A DNA stretch of 64,000 bases from Enhygromyxa salina (lineage in GTDB: Bacteria; Myxococcota_A; Polyangia; Nannocystales; Nannocystaceae), in contig NZ_JMCC02000025.1 of assembly GCF_000737335.2 (NCBI RefSeq), positions 21,767 through 85,766 on the forward strand, read 5' to 3'. Every line of letters starts with the position of its first letter. Position 1 is the first letter of the stretch. Position numbers and translations under genes: made by a program. The notes beneath the pieces were generated by a model, which was not told the DNA's origin, did not search any database, and saw only the letters and a program-made list of their open reading frames with translations. This document shows, in pieces, positions 1 through 6,358 of this stretch.

Positions 1-202
1 CTCGCAGGTTCATGGATCCGTGATCCACGTGGCGCGGGCAGATCACCACGATGTGATCGGCTACTTCGATGATCGGCAGCACGATCCGCCGCACATGGAC
101 TGGGTCGCGACGGGGTGCGGGTTTCGGCATCCCGACTTTGCCCGGCTGTGGGGCGACGTCGCGCGGTTCATCGTGGGATGGGGTGGGGCCGCGGCACCTT
201 AG
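1..202 (+). CDS. C-terminal fragment of a probable alpha/beta-hydrolase (lipase-like)
   Basis: The gene enters from the left edge; only the last 66 or so codons are visible, read from base 2 and ending with TAG at 200-202. The visible peptide contains ADHHDVIGYFDD and then HMDWVATGCGF followed by an amphipathic C-terminal helix (FARLWGDVARFI). A late His followed by an Asp-rich stretch and a final helix is how many triacylglycerol lipases and alpha/beta-hydrolases end, so a secreted or cytoplasmic lipase/esterase is the best guess. No catalytic serine is visible because the N-terminus is outside the window. The family call is weak; that the frame is coding is more secure, from its composition and compact end. 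Confidence 0.4.
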   Translation, partial: SQVHGSVIHVARADHHDVIGYFDDRQHDPPHMDWVATGCGFRHPDFARLWGDVARFIVGWGGAAAP

Positions 203-231
203 CGGCTCGGTTTTTTTGGGAAGCAGAATTG

Positions 232-271
232 AAAACGACCAGCTAGGCATGCCTGGCCTGGCTGGTCGTTT
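232..271 (-). terminator. Rho-independent terminator of the Val tRNA
   Basis: An inverted repeat with arms aaaacgaccagc and gctggtcgttt surrounds a G/C-rich centre. Read on the minus strand it lies just downstream of the tRNA and ends in a run of T residues, as expected for an intrinsic terminator. Confidence 0.75.
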
Positions 272-277
272 GGGGTT

Positions 278-349
278 GGGCGCGACAGGACTTGAACCTG
301 TGACTTCCACCGTGTGAAGGTGGCACTCTACCAACTGAGTTACGTGCCC
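278..349 (-). tRNA. tRNA-Val (anticodon CAC)
   Basis: The minus strand gives a 72-nt cloverleaf: acceptor GGGCACG, D arm with AGTTGGTAGAG, anticodon stem CCACC/GGTGG around the loop TTCACAC (anticodon CAC, reading GTG valine codons), and a T arm ACAGG-TTCAAGT-CCTGT. The acceptor stem closes with CGCGCCC at the 3' side and contains one A-C mismatch at the fifth pair. CCA is not encoded; the next bases are AAC, so it must be added by the CCA-adding enzyme. A promoter-like pair of boxes and a terminator flank it, so it appears to be a single-tRNA transcription unit. Confidence 0.93.
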
Positions 350-364
350 GTTGACGGGACCGGG

Positions 365-393
365 CTTCTAGCAAGCTTCGACGGTGCTTGCAA
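365..393 (-). promoter_or_regulatory. Sigma-70-like promoter of the Val tRNA
   Basis: On the minus strand TTGCAA (388-393) is followed after exactly 17 nt by TAGAAG (365-370). The -10 box lies about 15 nt ahead of the mature tRNA 5' end. Both boxes are close to the sigma-70 consensus, unusual in this GC-rich sequence. Confidence 0.5.
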
Positions 394-422
394 GCACGCT
401 TGACCCAGGCGATCCTGCCCGC

Positions 423-827
423 GTGAGTGAGTTCAAGCGCGAAGTCATCAGCACCGAGCGGGCCCCTGCGGCGGTGGGGAACTACAACCAGGCGATCGTC
501 GCATCGGGCGCGACGCGAACACTCTATGCCTCGGGCCAGATCGGCTTGGTCCCCGGCAAGCCGGAGCTGGGGATCCCTGGCGACGTCGCTCAGCAGACCA
601 CCCAGGTCCTAGACAACCTCGCGGCCGTGCTCGCGGCCGCGGACATGAGCCTCGCCAACGTGGCCCGTGCAACGATCTACCTGGCGGACATGGGCGACTT
701 CGCCACCGTCGACGGGATCTACGGCCAGCGCTTCGAGCCCGGCTCACACCCCGCCCGGGCGACGATCCAGGTCGCGGCCCTGCCCAAGGGGGCCCTGGTC
801 GAGATCGACGTGATCGCGGTCGCGTGA
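423..827 (+). CDS. ridA: RidA family reactive-intermediate deaminase (YjgF/YER057c/UK114)
   Basis: The product is a 134-aa protein of the usual RidA length. RidA trimers hydrolyse 2-aminoacrylate and related enamine/imine intermediates released by PLP enzymes, protecting the cytosol. The sequence shows the family opening ISTERAPAAVGNYNQAI, the central YASGQIGL strand, and the closing PARATIQVAALPKGALVEIDVIAVA, which carries the conserved substrate-binding Arg in HPARAT. A GTG at 423 is chosen because it places the ISTERAP motif eight residues from the start, as in the family; an upstream ATG at 384 would add 13 non-conserved residues. No strong ribosome-binding site is visible. It stands alone between the tRNA and an unrelated gene. 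Confidence 0.93.
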   Translation: MSEFKREVISTERAPAAVGNYNQAIVASGATRTLYASGQIGLVPGKPELGIPGDVAQQTTQVLDNLAAVLAAADMSLANVARATIYLADMGDFATVDGIYGQRFEPGSHPARATIQVAALPKGALVEIDVIAVA

Positions 828-864
828 CGCGTCACTCGTCGTAGTTCGGCGGTGCGCACGCGGC

Positions 865-1326
865 ATGTACACTCGGTCGGGCCCCGAGGACATGATTAAA
901 CTCGAAGCCAAGCACTGGACGGTCGTGGGCGACCTCATGGTTTCGTTCAATTTGCCCGGTCCAATTCCGGATGCGGTGTGGCGCGACTACTGCGACACGA
1001 TCGCGTCGCCCCAGGTGCTCAAGGTGCTCGCCGCCTCGATCGGCGCGGTCGAGGTCGACAGCGGCCAACGCCAGCAGATCAACCTCGCGCTCCGGACTGC
1101 GCCGCAGACCATGGCCGCGATCGTGACCGACGAGGCGATCGTGCGGGGCCTGATGACCGCGACGGCGTGGCTGGGACGCGTCGATCTCAAGGCGTTTCCG
1201 TGGCACAGGGTCGCCGACGCGTACCGCCACCTCGCGCCAACCGGGATCGGTGAGAAGCAGGCGCTCGACCTCGTCGATGAGGTGCGCGCCCGGGTCGAGG
1301 CAGCCGAACCCCGGCTCGCAAAATGA
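865..1326 (+). CDS. Conserved hypothetical protein, possibly STAS-like
   Basis: The 153-aa product is not recognised. It is soluble, without signal peptide or membrane segment, and looks alpha/beta: a strand-like start (WTVVGDLMVSFNLPG), several amphipathic helices, and a conserved-looking core GLMTATAWLGRVDLKAFPWHR. The general size and the central helix-strand order resemble single-domain SpoIIAA/STAS-like regulators, but no diagnostic phosphorylatable Ser motif can be named, so this is only a suggestion. An internal ATG at 892 (MIKLEAKHW) could be the true start. A family B hairpin repeat follows the stop codon directly. Confidence 0.6.
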   Translation: MYTRSGPEDMIKLEAKHWTVVGDLMVSFNLPGPIPDAVWRDYCDTIASPQVLKVLAASIGAVEVDSGQRQQINLALRTAPQTMAAIVTDEAIVRGLMTATAWLGRVDLKAFPWHRVADAYRHLAPTGIGEKQALDLVDEVRARVEAAEPRLAK

Positions 1327-1372
1327 GTTCGCAAGCGGGCGAGAAGCCCTCTCGCCCGAGCTGAAAACACTG
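1325..1372 (+). repeat. Dispersed repeat family B, single copy
   Basis: Contains gcaagcgggcgagaagccc then tctcgcccgagctgaaaac, the same sequence found three times at 25094-25300 and in reverse at 33918-34010. The GGGCGAG / CTCGCCC arms form a hairpin. It sits directly behind the stop codon of the upstream gene. Confidence 0.75.
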
Positions 1373-1402
1373 GTTAAGTCCGGCGAGCGCAGCGCGTAGA
1401 CT

Positions 1403-2326
1403 GTGATCGTGGCCGGGCAGGCGAGCGCGATGATCCGGCAGTGCACCGGCTGCGGCGCGTCGTCATGGTTTGACGGCCCCGCGCTCAGCACGGCCTGCAG
1501 CTACTGCGACTCGCCGATGGTCGACGAGGCTCGGGCAGCCACGGCGTTCCACTCGATCGTCCCGTTTCGCGTGCCCGAGCGGGCCGCCCTCGACGCGTTG
1601 CGTGCCTATCTCGACGGTCGCCGGTTCGCGCCGCGCGAGCTTCGTGACCTTCGACTGCGCCGCCGTGGACTGCGTGGGGTGCTCGTCCCGTTTTGGGTCT
1701 ACGAGGGCGTCGTGCGCAGCGAGTACCGGGCCAAGGTCGGTGTCTACTGGTATCGGGAAGAGTCCTACAAGGACCCCAACGGCACCACCAAGACCCGACG
1801 GGTTCGCGAGACCGAGTGGTTCCCGCTGCGGGGATCGGCGGCGCGGCAGGTCGAAGATCACGTGGTCTCGGCTTCGGTCGGGCTGCCCGAGCGCGAGGCC
1901 AACGCGCTCGGTCCTTTCGATCTGGGATGGGCGACCCGCTATGATCCGCGCTTGCTCTCGGGCTTCGAGGCCGAGCTGCCGACGATCGACGAGATCGACG
2001 CCGAGCACACGGCCCGCGACGAGCTGCGCGACGCGGAGGCGTTTCGAATTCAGCGCGAGCTGCTGCCAGGCGACACCAACCGGGTAGATTGGATCTCCAG
2101 CGAGATCGACGTGAAGTCGCGGCGGCTCGTGCTGTTGCCGGTGTGGATCGCCACGGCGCGGCACGGCGAGCGGGTCGTGCGCTTGGTGGTCAACGGTCAG
2201 ACAGGTCGGGTCGTCGGTCGGGTGCCGGTGTCAAAGCAGAAGGTCGCGGCGCTGGTGCTGGCGATCCTGACGCTCGTCGGCGTTGTCGCGCTGCTCGGGC
2301 GCTGGCTGGGAGCTTGGGCAGGATGA
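1403..2326 (+). CDS. Membrane-anchored zinc-ribbon protein, first of a coupled pair
   Basis: This 307-aa protein starts with a four-cysteine zinc ribbon (C14-x2-C17 ... C32-x2-C35). It continues with a long soluble region and ends with LLPVWIATARHG, VVNGQTGRVVGRVPVS and one C-terminal transmembrane helix (about residues 280-303). This order matches the widespread bacterial 'TFIIB-type zinc ribbon' membrane proteins with the NGQTG-x-V-x-G motif; their function is unknown. The soluble part would face the cytoplasm if the ribbon binds zinc there. The start GTG at 1403 gives the ribbon a short lead. The stop codon overlaps the ATG of the next gene (ATGA), so the two proteins are probably made in equal amounts and may form a hetero-complex. 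Confidence 0.8.
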   Translation: MIVAGQASAMIRQCTGCGASSWFDGPALSTACSYCDSPMVDEARAATAFHSIVPFRVPERAALDALRAYLDGRRFAPRELRDLRLRRRGLRGVLVPFWVYEGVVRSEYRAKVGVYWYREESYKDPNGTTKTRRVRETEWFPLRGSAARQVEDHVVSASVGLPEREANALGPFDLGWATRYDPRLLSGFEAELPTIDEIDAEHTARDELRDAEAFRIQRELLPGDTNRVDWISSEIDVKSRRLVLLPVWIATARHGERVVRLVVNGQTGRVVGRVPVSKQKVAALVLAILTLVGVVALLGRWLGAWAG

Positions 2327-3168
2327 GCGATCTACTGCGATGTCTCGCGTGCGGCGGGTCGGTGGTCTGGGACGCCGCGCAGGTCGGGGCGGCGTGCCTG
2401 TTCTGCGGCACGATCGCGCTCGAGGTCCACGCGGCCAGCGAGCCGCTGCCGGTGCCCGATGCCTGCCTACCTTCAATGGTGTCGCCGGCCACGGCAGATG
2501 CACGGTTTCGTGCCTGGGCCGCGAGCTCGTGGCTGCGGCCCAAGGCGCTGCGTTCGGCGAAGATCACGGTCCAACCCGTGATGCTGCCCGCGTGGCGGTT
2601 CCACTCGCGGCTCGAGACCCACTTCGCGGGTCTTCGCCGAGCCAGCACCCGCTCGGGCAAGACGCCGATCGCCGGGGTGGACCACGTCGATCTCTCGGTC
2701 ATGGTGCCGGCCTCGGCCGGGCTCAGCCAGGCCGAGCTGTCCGCGCTGCGACCCTTCGATGAGCACGCTGCCGTGGCCTGGACGCAGGCGCCAACGTCGA
2801 GCGATGCCGCGAGCATGAGCACGAACGCAAGCGTGATCTGGGAGCCGCCCGCGCTGACCCAGCAGGGCGCGCGCGTGCGGGCTCATCGCGAGCTCGCCAG
2901 CGAACACCGCCGCCGACTCATGCGGTCACAGGGCATGGTCAGCGCCAAGGTCAGCGCTGTGGTCGACGACCGCGACGTCCGCTTGTTGATGGTGCCTGTC
3001 CATATTGGCGTGTTCCGGTTCCGCGATCGGCCGTGGCGCTTCTTGATCAACGGTCAGACCGGCGAGGTCGTGGGTGACGCCCCGATCGACTGGTGGAAGC
3101 TGCTCGGGCTCGTGGCCGTCGCGCTCGCCGTCGTGGTGGCCGTGCTGCTCGCACGTCAGTGGACCTGA
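2323..3168 (+). CDS. Membrane-anchored zinc-ribbon protein, second of the pair
   Basis: A 281-aa paralogue of the preceding protein. It has the N-terminal ribbon C7-x2-C10 ... C25-x2-C28, the late motif INGQTGEVVGDAPID and a single C-terminal transmembrane helix (WWKLLGLVAVALAVVVAVLL). The ATG at 2323 overlaps the upstream TGA by ATGA. A longer open frame exists upstream in this phase, but it lies inside the coding part of the first gene and is not conserved. Function unknown; a partner in a membrane-surface complex is inferred only from coupling and shared architecture. Confidence 0.82.
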   Translation: MSDLLRCLACGGSVVWDAAQVGAACLFCGTIALEVHAASEPLPVPDACLPSMVSPATADARFRAWAASSWLRPKALRSAKITVQPVMLPAWRFHSRLETHFAGLRRASTRSGKTPIAGVDHVDLSVMVPASAGLSQAELSALRPFDEHAAVAWTQAPTSSDAASMSTNASVIWEPPALTQQGARVRAHRELASEHRRRLMRSQGMVSAKVSAVVDDRDVRLLMVPVHIGVFRFRDRPWRFLINGQTGEVVGDAPIDWWKLLGLVAVALAVVVAVLLARQWT

Positions 3169-3176
3169 CCCCAGAC

Positions 3177-3620
3177 TCAGGTGGGGGTGTGGCTGGGGGT
3201 CTCGATCCCGAACGCAGACAGCACGGGCTCGGGGATTCGGCACGGCCGCCCGGTGTCGAGTCGGATGAACGCCCACGTGGTGACCCCACGAAGCACGCAG
3301 GTGGCGTCGCGGTGAATCTCGTACTTGCGCGTGGAGCTCGCCCGCGCGGTGCTCGAGATCCAGGTGCGCACCCGCAGCCGGTCACCCTCGAGCGCCGCGG
3401 CGAGGTAGTCGAACTCGTGTCGGCGAACCACAAACACGCCGCCGAGCTCCTGATAGCGGGCCCACGTCAACCCGACCGCAGCCGAGTGGGCCTCGGCTGC
3501 CTCGAGCAGCCAGCCTAGATACTCGAGGTTTCCGACGTGTCCGAGCTGGTCGATATCGGCGGGTGCGACCGTTCGGGTGAGTTCGAAGAGTTCGCTGCCC
3601 ACGGGCGACCAGTCTACCAA
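3177..3620 (-). CDS. Acyl-CoA/acyl-ACP thioesterase-like protein (4HBT hotdog fold)
   Basis: The 147-aa product has the single-hotdog thioesterase signature DIDQLGHVGNLEYLGWLLEAAE, where the Asp and the GHV-x-N turn sit at the usual active-site position. Later strands (FVVRRHEFDYLAAAL, LRVRTWISSTARASSTRKYEI) fit the antiparallel sheet. It probably hydrolyses an acyl-CoA or acyl-ACP thioester in the cytoplasm; the substrate cannot be told. It is convergent with the zinc-ribbon pair, 8 bp from their end. The first eight codons and the upstream region lie inside a degenerate family B repeat, so the present start may have been created or altered by the repeat. The next possible starts would fall after the conserved core begins. 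Confidence 0.85.
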   Translation of the reverse strand: MVDWSPVGSELFELTRTVAPADIDQLGHVGNLEYLGWLLEAAEAHSAAVGLTWARYQELGGVFVVRRHEFDYLAAALEGDRLRVRTWISSTARASSTRKYEIHRDATCVLRGVTTWAFIRLDTGRPCRIPEPVLSAFGIETPSHTPT

Positions 3621-3655
3621 CGCGCCCGCGAGCGGGCGAGCGAGCAGCCTCGCCC
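3590..3655 (-). repeat. Degenerate copy of dispersed repeat family B over a start codon
   Basis: The stretch gttcgctgcccacgggcgaccagt...gcgagcgggcgagcgag...cctcgcccg aligns with the family B unit at 25120-25185 (gttcgctgcccgcggtgaaccagt...gcaagcgggcgagaagccctcgcccg). It covers the thioesterase ATG at 3620 and its first codons. Confidence 0.55.
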
Positions 3656-4116
3656 GCGCGTCGTCGTGAATTGATCTTTGGAACAGTAAGTGTCCAGTTG
3701 GCCAATCGTGCGCGAGGCAATGAGTTCAATGCGAACCGAGCGCGAGCCAATGGGGTGCTTCGCCACAGTGGGCGTATGCCCATGTTCTGCGATCTCAAAT
3801 ACCACCTTTGAGCGCATGTCATTCGACATACTACGAGCTGCGGATGTGGCCTTTTGGGACTGTGTCAAGATTGCTGTACTCGCAAAAACGAGCAGCGCTC
3901 GGCGACATTCAAAACGCCACAATGGGGCATAAGACCACGTGTTTCGGTCGCTGTTAGCGAATGGCGGCCGGGCCGCGATCGCGGCACGAAGCCGGAATCT
4001 CGCATGAAGCACGTTCAAACGCCAAACGAATGCTATTCGTGGGCGTCTGAATAAAAGTTACACTTCAGCGCAACTAAGACAGGACAAGATCAGTGAATGC
4101 ATGTAGTGTCATTCGC
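3656..4116. other. Gene-free stretch of lower GC
   Basis: No reading frame here looks like protein on either strand. The composition is clearly more AT-rich than the neighbours, particularly 3660-3960 and 4040-4100. It must hold the promoter of the secreted protein that follows and may be a remnant or an acquired insertion; I see no repeat ends or tRNA boundary. Confidence 0.5.
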
Positions 4117-4626
4117 ATGGAGCGTCGAAGTGGAGTTGTCAAAGTTGCCCTGGCCGCGGTCGTTGGATTTGTGGCAGTGCTCGGTTCACAGGTAGAGTCC
4201 GAGGCCAGCCAGTACCGGTACTTGTGTACGACGGCCCCGTTCGCGTGCGAGTACGCCCCCGCTACGGCGCCGGTCCTCAACGCAGACGTCTGCTACGGCC
4301 AGAACACCATCACGTTGATGGGGCCAGGGGGATGCAGCTCGTCCGAGTTCGCCGCGTGGGTCAAGACCGGTGAGGTCATCGATCCCAACACCAACGAGGT
4401 GCTGGCCTACATCCCGCTCGACGACGCGTGTGACCGTGGCTACTGCCTCTCCAAGGCGCCCGGCGATCCGCCGGGTGAGCCTGGCGCCATGTGTTGTGAC
4501 CCCAGCAGCGGTGGCTGCTTCGAGACCTCGGCGATCTGCCCGCCCGATCAAATCGCCGTCTGGTGCCCCGACGGCCAGATCGCCACCGAGGGCGAGGATG
4601 GCGACTGGGAGTGCTCCGAGGGCTAG
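4117..4626 (+). CDS. Secreted cysteine-rich protein of unknown function
   Basis: The 169-aa product begins with a typical Sec signal peptide: a basic n-region (MERRSGVVK), a hydrophobic core (VALAAVVGFVAVLG) and a likely cleavage after SEAS. The mature part is acidic and has about a dozen Cys residues arranged as in disulfide-stabilised exported proteins (YLCTTAPFACEY, CDRGYCLS, MCCDPSSGGCF, ICPP, WCPDG). There is no lipobox, so it is probably released to the periplasm or outside. ATG 4117 is chosen because it gives the best signal peptide; a GTG at 4093 would add eight residues. No family is recognised. The preceding AT-rich stretch probably carries its own promoter. Confidence 0.7.
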   Translation: MERRSGVVKVALAAVVGFVAVLGSQVESEASQYRYLCTTAPFACEYAPATAPVLNADVCYGQNTITLMGPGGCSSSEFAAWVKTGEVIDPNTNEVLAYIPLDDACDRGYCLSKAPGDPPGEPGAMCCDPSSGGCFETSAICPPDQIAVWCPDGQIATEGEDGDWECSEG

Positions 4627-4668
4627 CCCAAGCAAGCGCAGCGGCCTAGCCAAATCAAGCGCAGCGGC

Positions 4669-6039
4669 TTAAATAGCAGACTTCGCACGCGCCGACTCGC
4701 GGCGGGCCAAGAGGTCCGTCTTGGAGATGTTCTCGCACGGCTTGGCAAACGAGATCGCGATGGCGTAGGCCATGCGCGCCTCGTTGAGCCCGCCCTGTTC
4801 GACCATCAGATCCGCCACGTCGGGGATCATGCCGCCAAAGACGCAGAACTCGGGCCCGGTCTCGCCCGCGGCGGTGATGAGCTCAGCCGCGTAGAGGAGG
4901 TCGTTGAGGGCCGAGCGGGCGTCACCGTCGGCGGCGCGCTTGCGGGCAGACTCGAGGATCGTGAGCGCAAAGTCGGCCCGCGGATCCAAGCTCGAGTGGG
5001 CCACGTCGACGGTGGGAGCCTCGGGGACGAAGCCCCAGCCCAGCGCAAACGCTGCCCCGATCGCCAACGCTGTCAGGAGCGGACGCCGGCCAGGTCGATG
5101 GTTGGCGGGGGCCGGGCGGTCGAGCGCCCCGAGCAGCTCGCCCAGGGTGGAGAAGCGACCGGCGCTGTCGAACTCCATGCCGCGCTCGAGGGCCTCGATG
5201 ATGTGACGGGGGACCTGCTGGGCATGCATGCCCACTCGACCCTTCAAGTGCGCCCGCCCGGCGCGGATCGACCGGTAGCGAGCGAGCGGGTCGTCGCCAA
5301 CGAATGGATTGGTGCCAGCGAGGGCCTCCCACAGGGCCACACAAAACGAGAACTGATCGCTGCGCTCGTCATTGTCGTGACCCGCGAGGCGCTCGGGCGC
5401 CATGTAGGCGAGCGTGCCCTCTGCGAACCGGCACGGCTCGACCTCCTCGTCGAGGCTGACGAGGTGGCGGGCCAGACCAAAGTCGATCACCACCACCCGG
5501 CCTTCGTCCGTGAGGATCACGTTGCTGGGCTTGAAGTCACGGTGGACCAAGCCGGCCTGGTGGGCGGCGTTCAGGCCGCGGCCGGCCTCGATGAAGCGCT
5601 CGATGATCTGCGCAGACGGGGGGCGCCGACTCAGCCACGCGCGAAAGTCCACGCCTTCGAGCAGCTCGAGCACCAAGTAGCGATGCCCGCTCGCCTCGCT
5701 CGACCCATGGCCGAGCTCATGGCCGAGCCCGTGCCCAAGCCCGTGCCCAGGATCATGCCCAAAGTCATGAATTGTCACGACGTTGCGGTGTGCGACCTTG
5801 GCCAGCACCTGGGCCTCGCGCTCCGCCACCGCCAGCTCGCCCGGCTGCAGCAGCTTGATGGCGACGGGGCGATCGAGGATGTGGTCGTGGGCCCGGTAGA
5901 CCGTACCCGTCGCGCCGTGGCCAACCCGCCCAATGATTTCGTACCTGTTGGCCAGCATGACCTGCGCCAAGCTGTCGTGGTCGCAAGCGGGCGTGGGGCG
6001 CCCGCCATGACCGTTAACAGCTCGAAGTACGGCACCCAT
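4669..6039 (-). CDS. Serine/threonine protein kinase, membrane-bound, with a His/Gly-repeat insert
   Basis: This 456-aa Hanks-type kinase has all catalytic elements: Gly-rich loop (GHGATGTVY), VAIK with Lys62, HRDFKPSN with the catalytic Asp at 168, DFG at 186-188 and APE. It should phosphorylate cytoplasmic proteins on Ser/Thr. After the kinase domain a single transmembrane helix (about residues 327-345, LLTALAIGAAFALGWGF) leads to a ~110-residue C-terminal domain with helical, TPR-like pairs, probably periplasmic. The oddity is a low-complexity insert at residues 94-118, GHDPGHGLGHGLGHELGHG, between strands of the N-lobe; its DNA is a short imperfect tandem repeat and it could bind metal. 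An internal ATG at 5958 (MLANRYEI) just before the kinase domain is an alternative start. Confidence 0.92.
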   Translation of the reverse strand: MGAVLRAVNGHGGRPTPACDHDSLAQVMLANRYEIIGRVGHGATGTVYRAHDHILDRPVAIKLLQPGELAVAEREAQVLAKVAHRNVVTIHDFGHDPGHGLGHGLGHELGHGSSEASGHRYLVLELLEGVDFRAWLSRRPPSAQIIERFIEAGRGLNAAHQAGLVHRDFKPSNVILTDEGRVVVIDFGLARHLVSLDEEVEPCRFAEGTLAYMAPERLAGHDNDERSDQFSFCVALWEALAGTNPFVGDDPLARYRSIRAGRAHLKGRVGMHAQQVPRHIIEALERGMEFDSAGRFSTLGELLGALDRPAPANHRPGRRPLLTALAIGAAFALGWGFVPEAPTVDVAHSSLDPRADFALTILESARKRAADGDARSALNDLLYAAELITAAGETGPEFCVFGGMIPDVADLMVEQGGLNEARMAYAIAISFAKPCENISKTDLLARRESARAKSAI

Positions 6040-6358
6040 CGGATCTGTTCAATACCACAGCTCCACTGTAACTCTGGACATAAACTCGACTGCGTTGTGA
6101 CCTTTGGTGAGACTGTAGTCATGAATCGGCGCGGCGCCCGCTGGACCGCAAGCGTCGAGTAGCACCCACACGAGGGACTTTGGAGTGAAGCGGGCGCTTC
6201 GCCGCAGCGTGGAATTTTGGGATGTCGGGGGTGTGGCATTCGTACGCATGTGATGATTCGTTGGCTGCAATGGCCGCCAGCGAGGGTGTGTCGTCACCCC
6301 AGCCGCGGACGGTGAGCGGGGGATGCCGCTGAGCCTCAGGGGTTGGTAGGGTGCGCCG
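6040..6358. other. Divergent intergenic region between kinase and repeat protein
   Basis: No protein-like frame is visible. The region lies between divergently transcribed genes and should carry both promoters. The AT-richer part near 6040-6130 lies upstream of the kinase. No repeat family member was found here. Confidence 0.5.

Noticed and set aside
3614..4018. 134-codon minus-strand frame in the AT-rich gap
   Set aside because: No start signal and no protein-like pattern.
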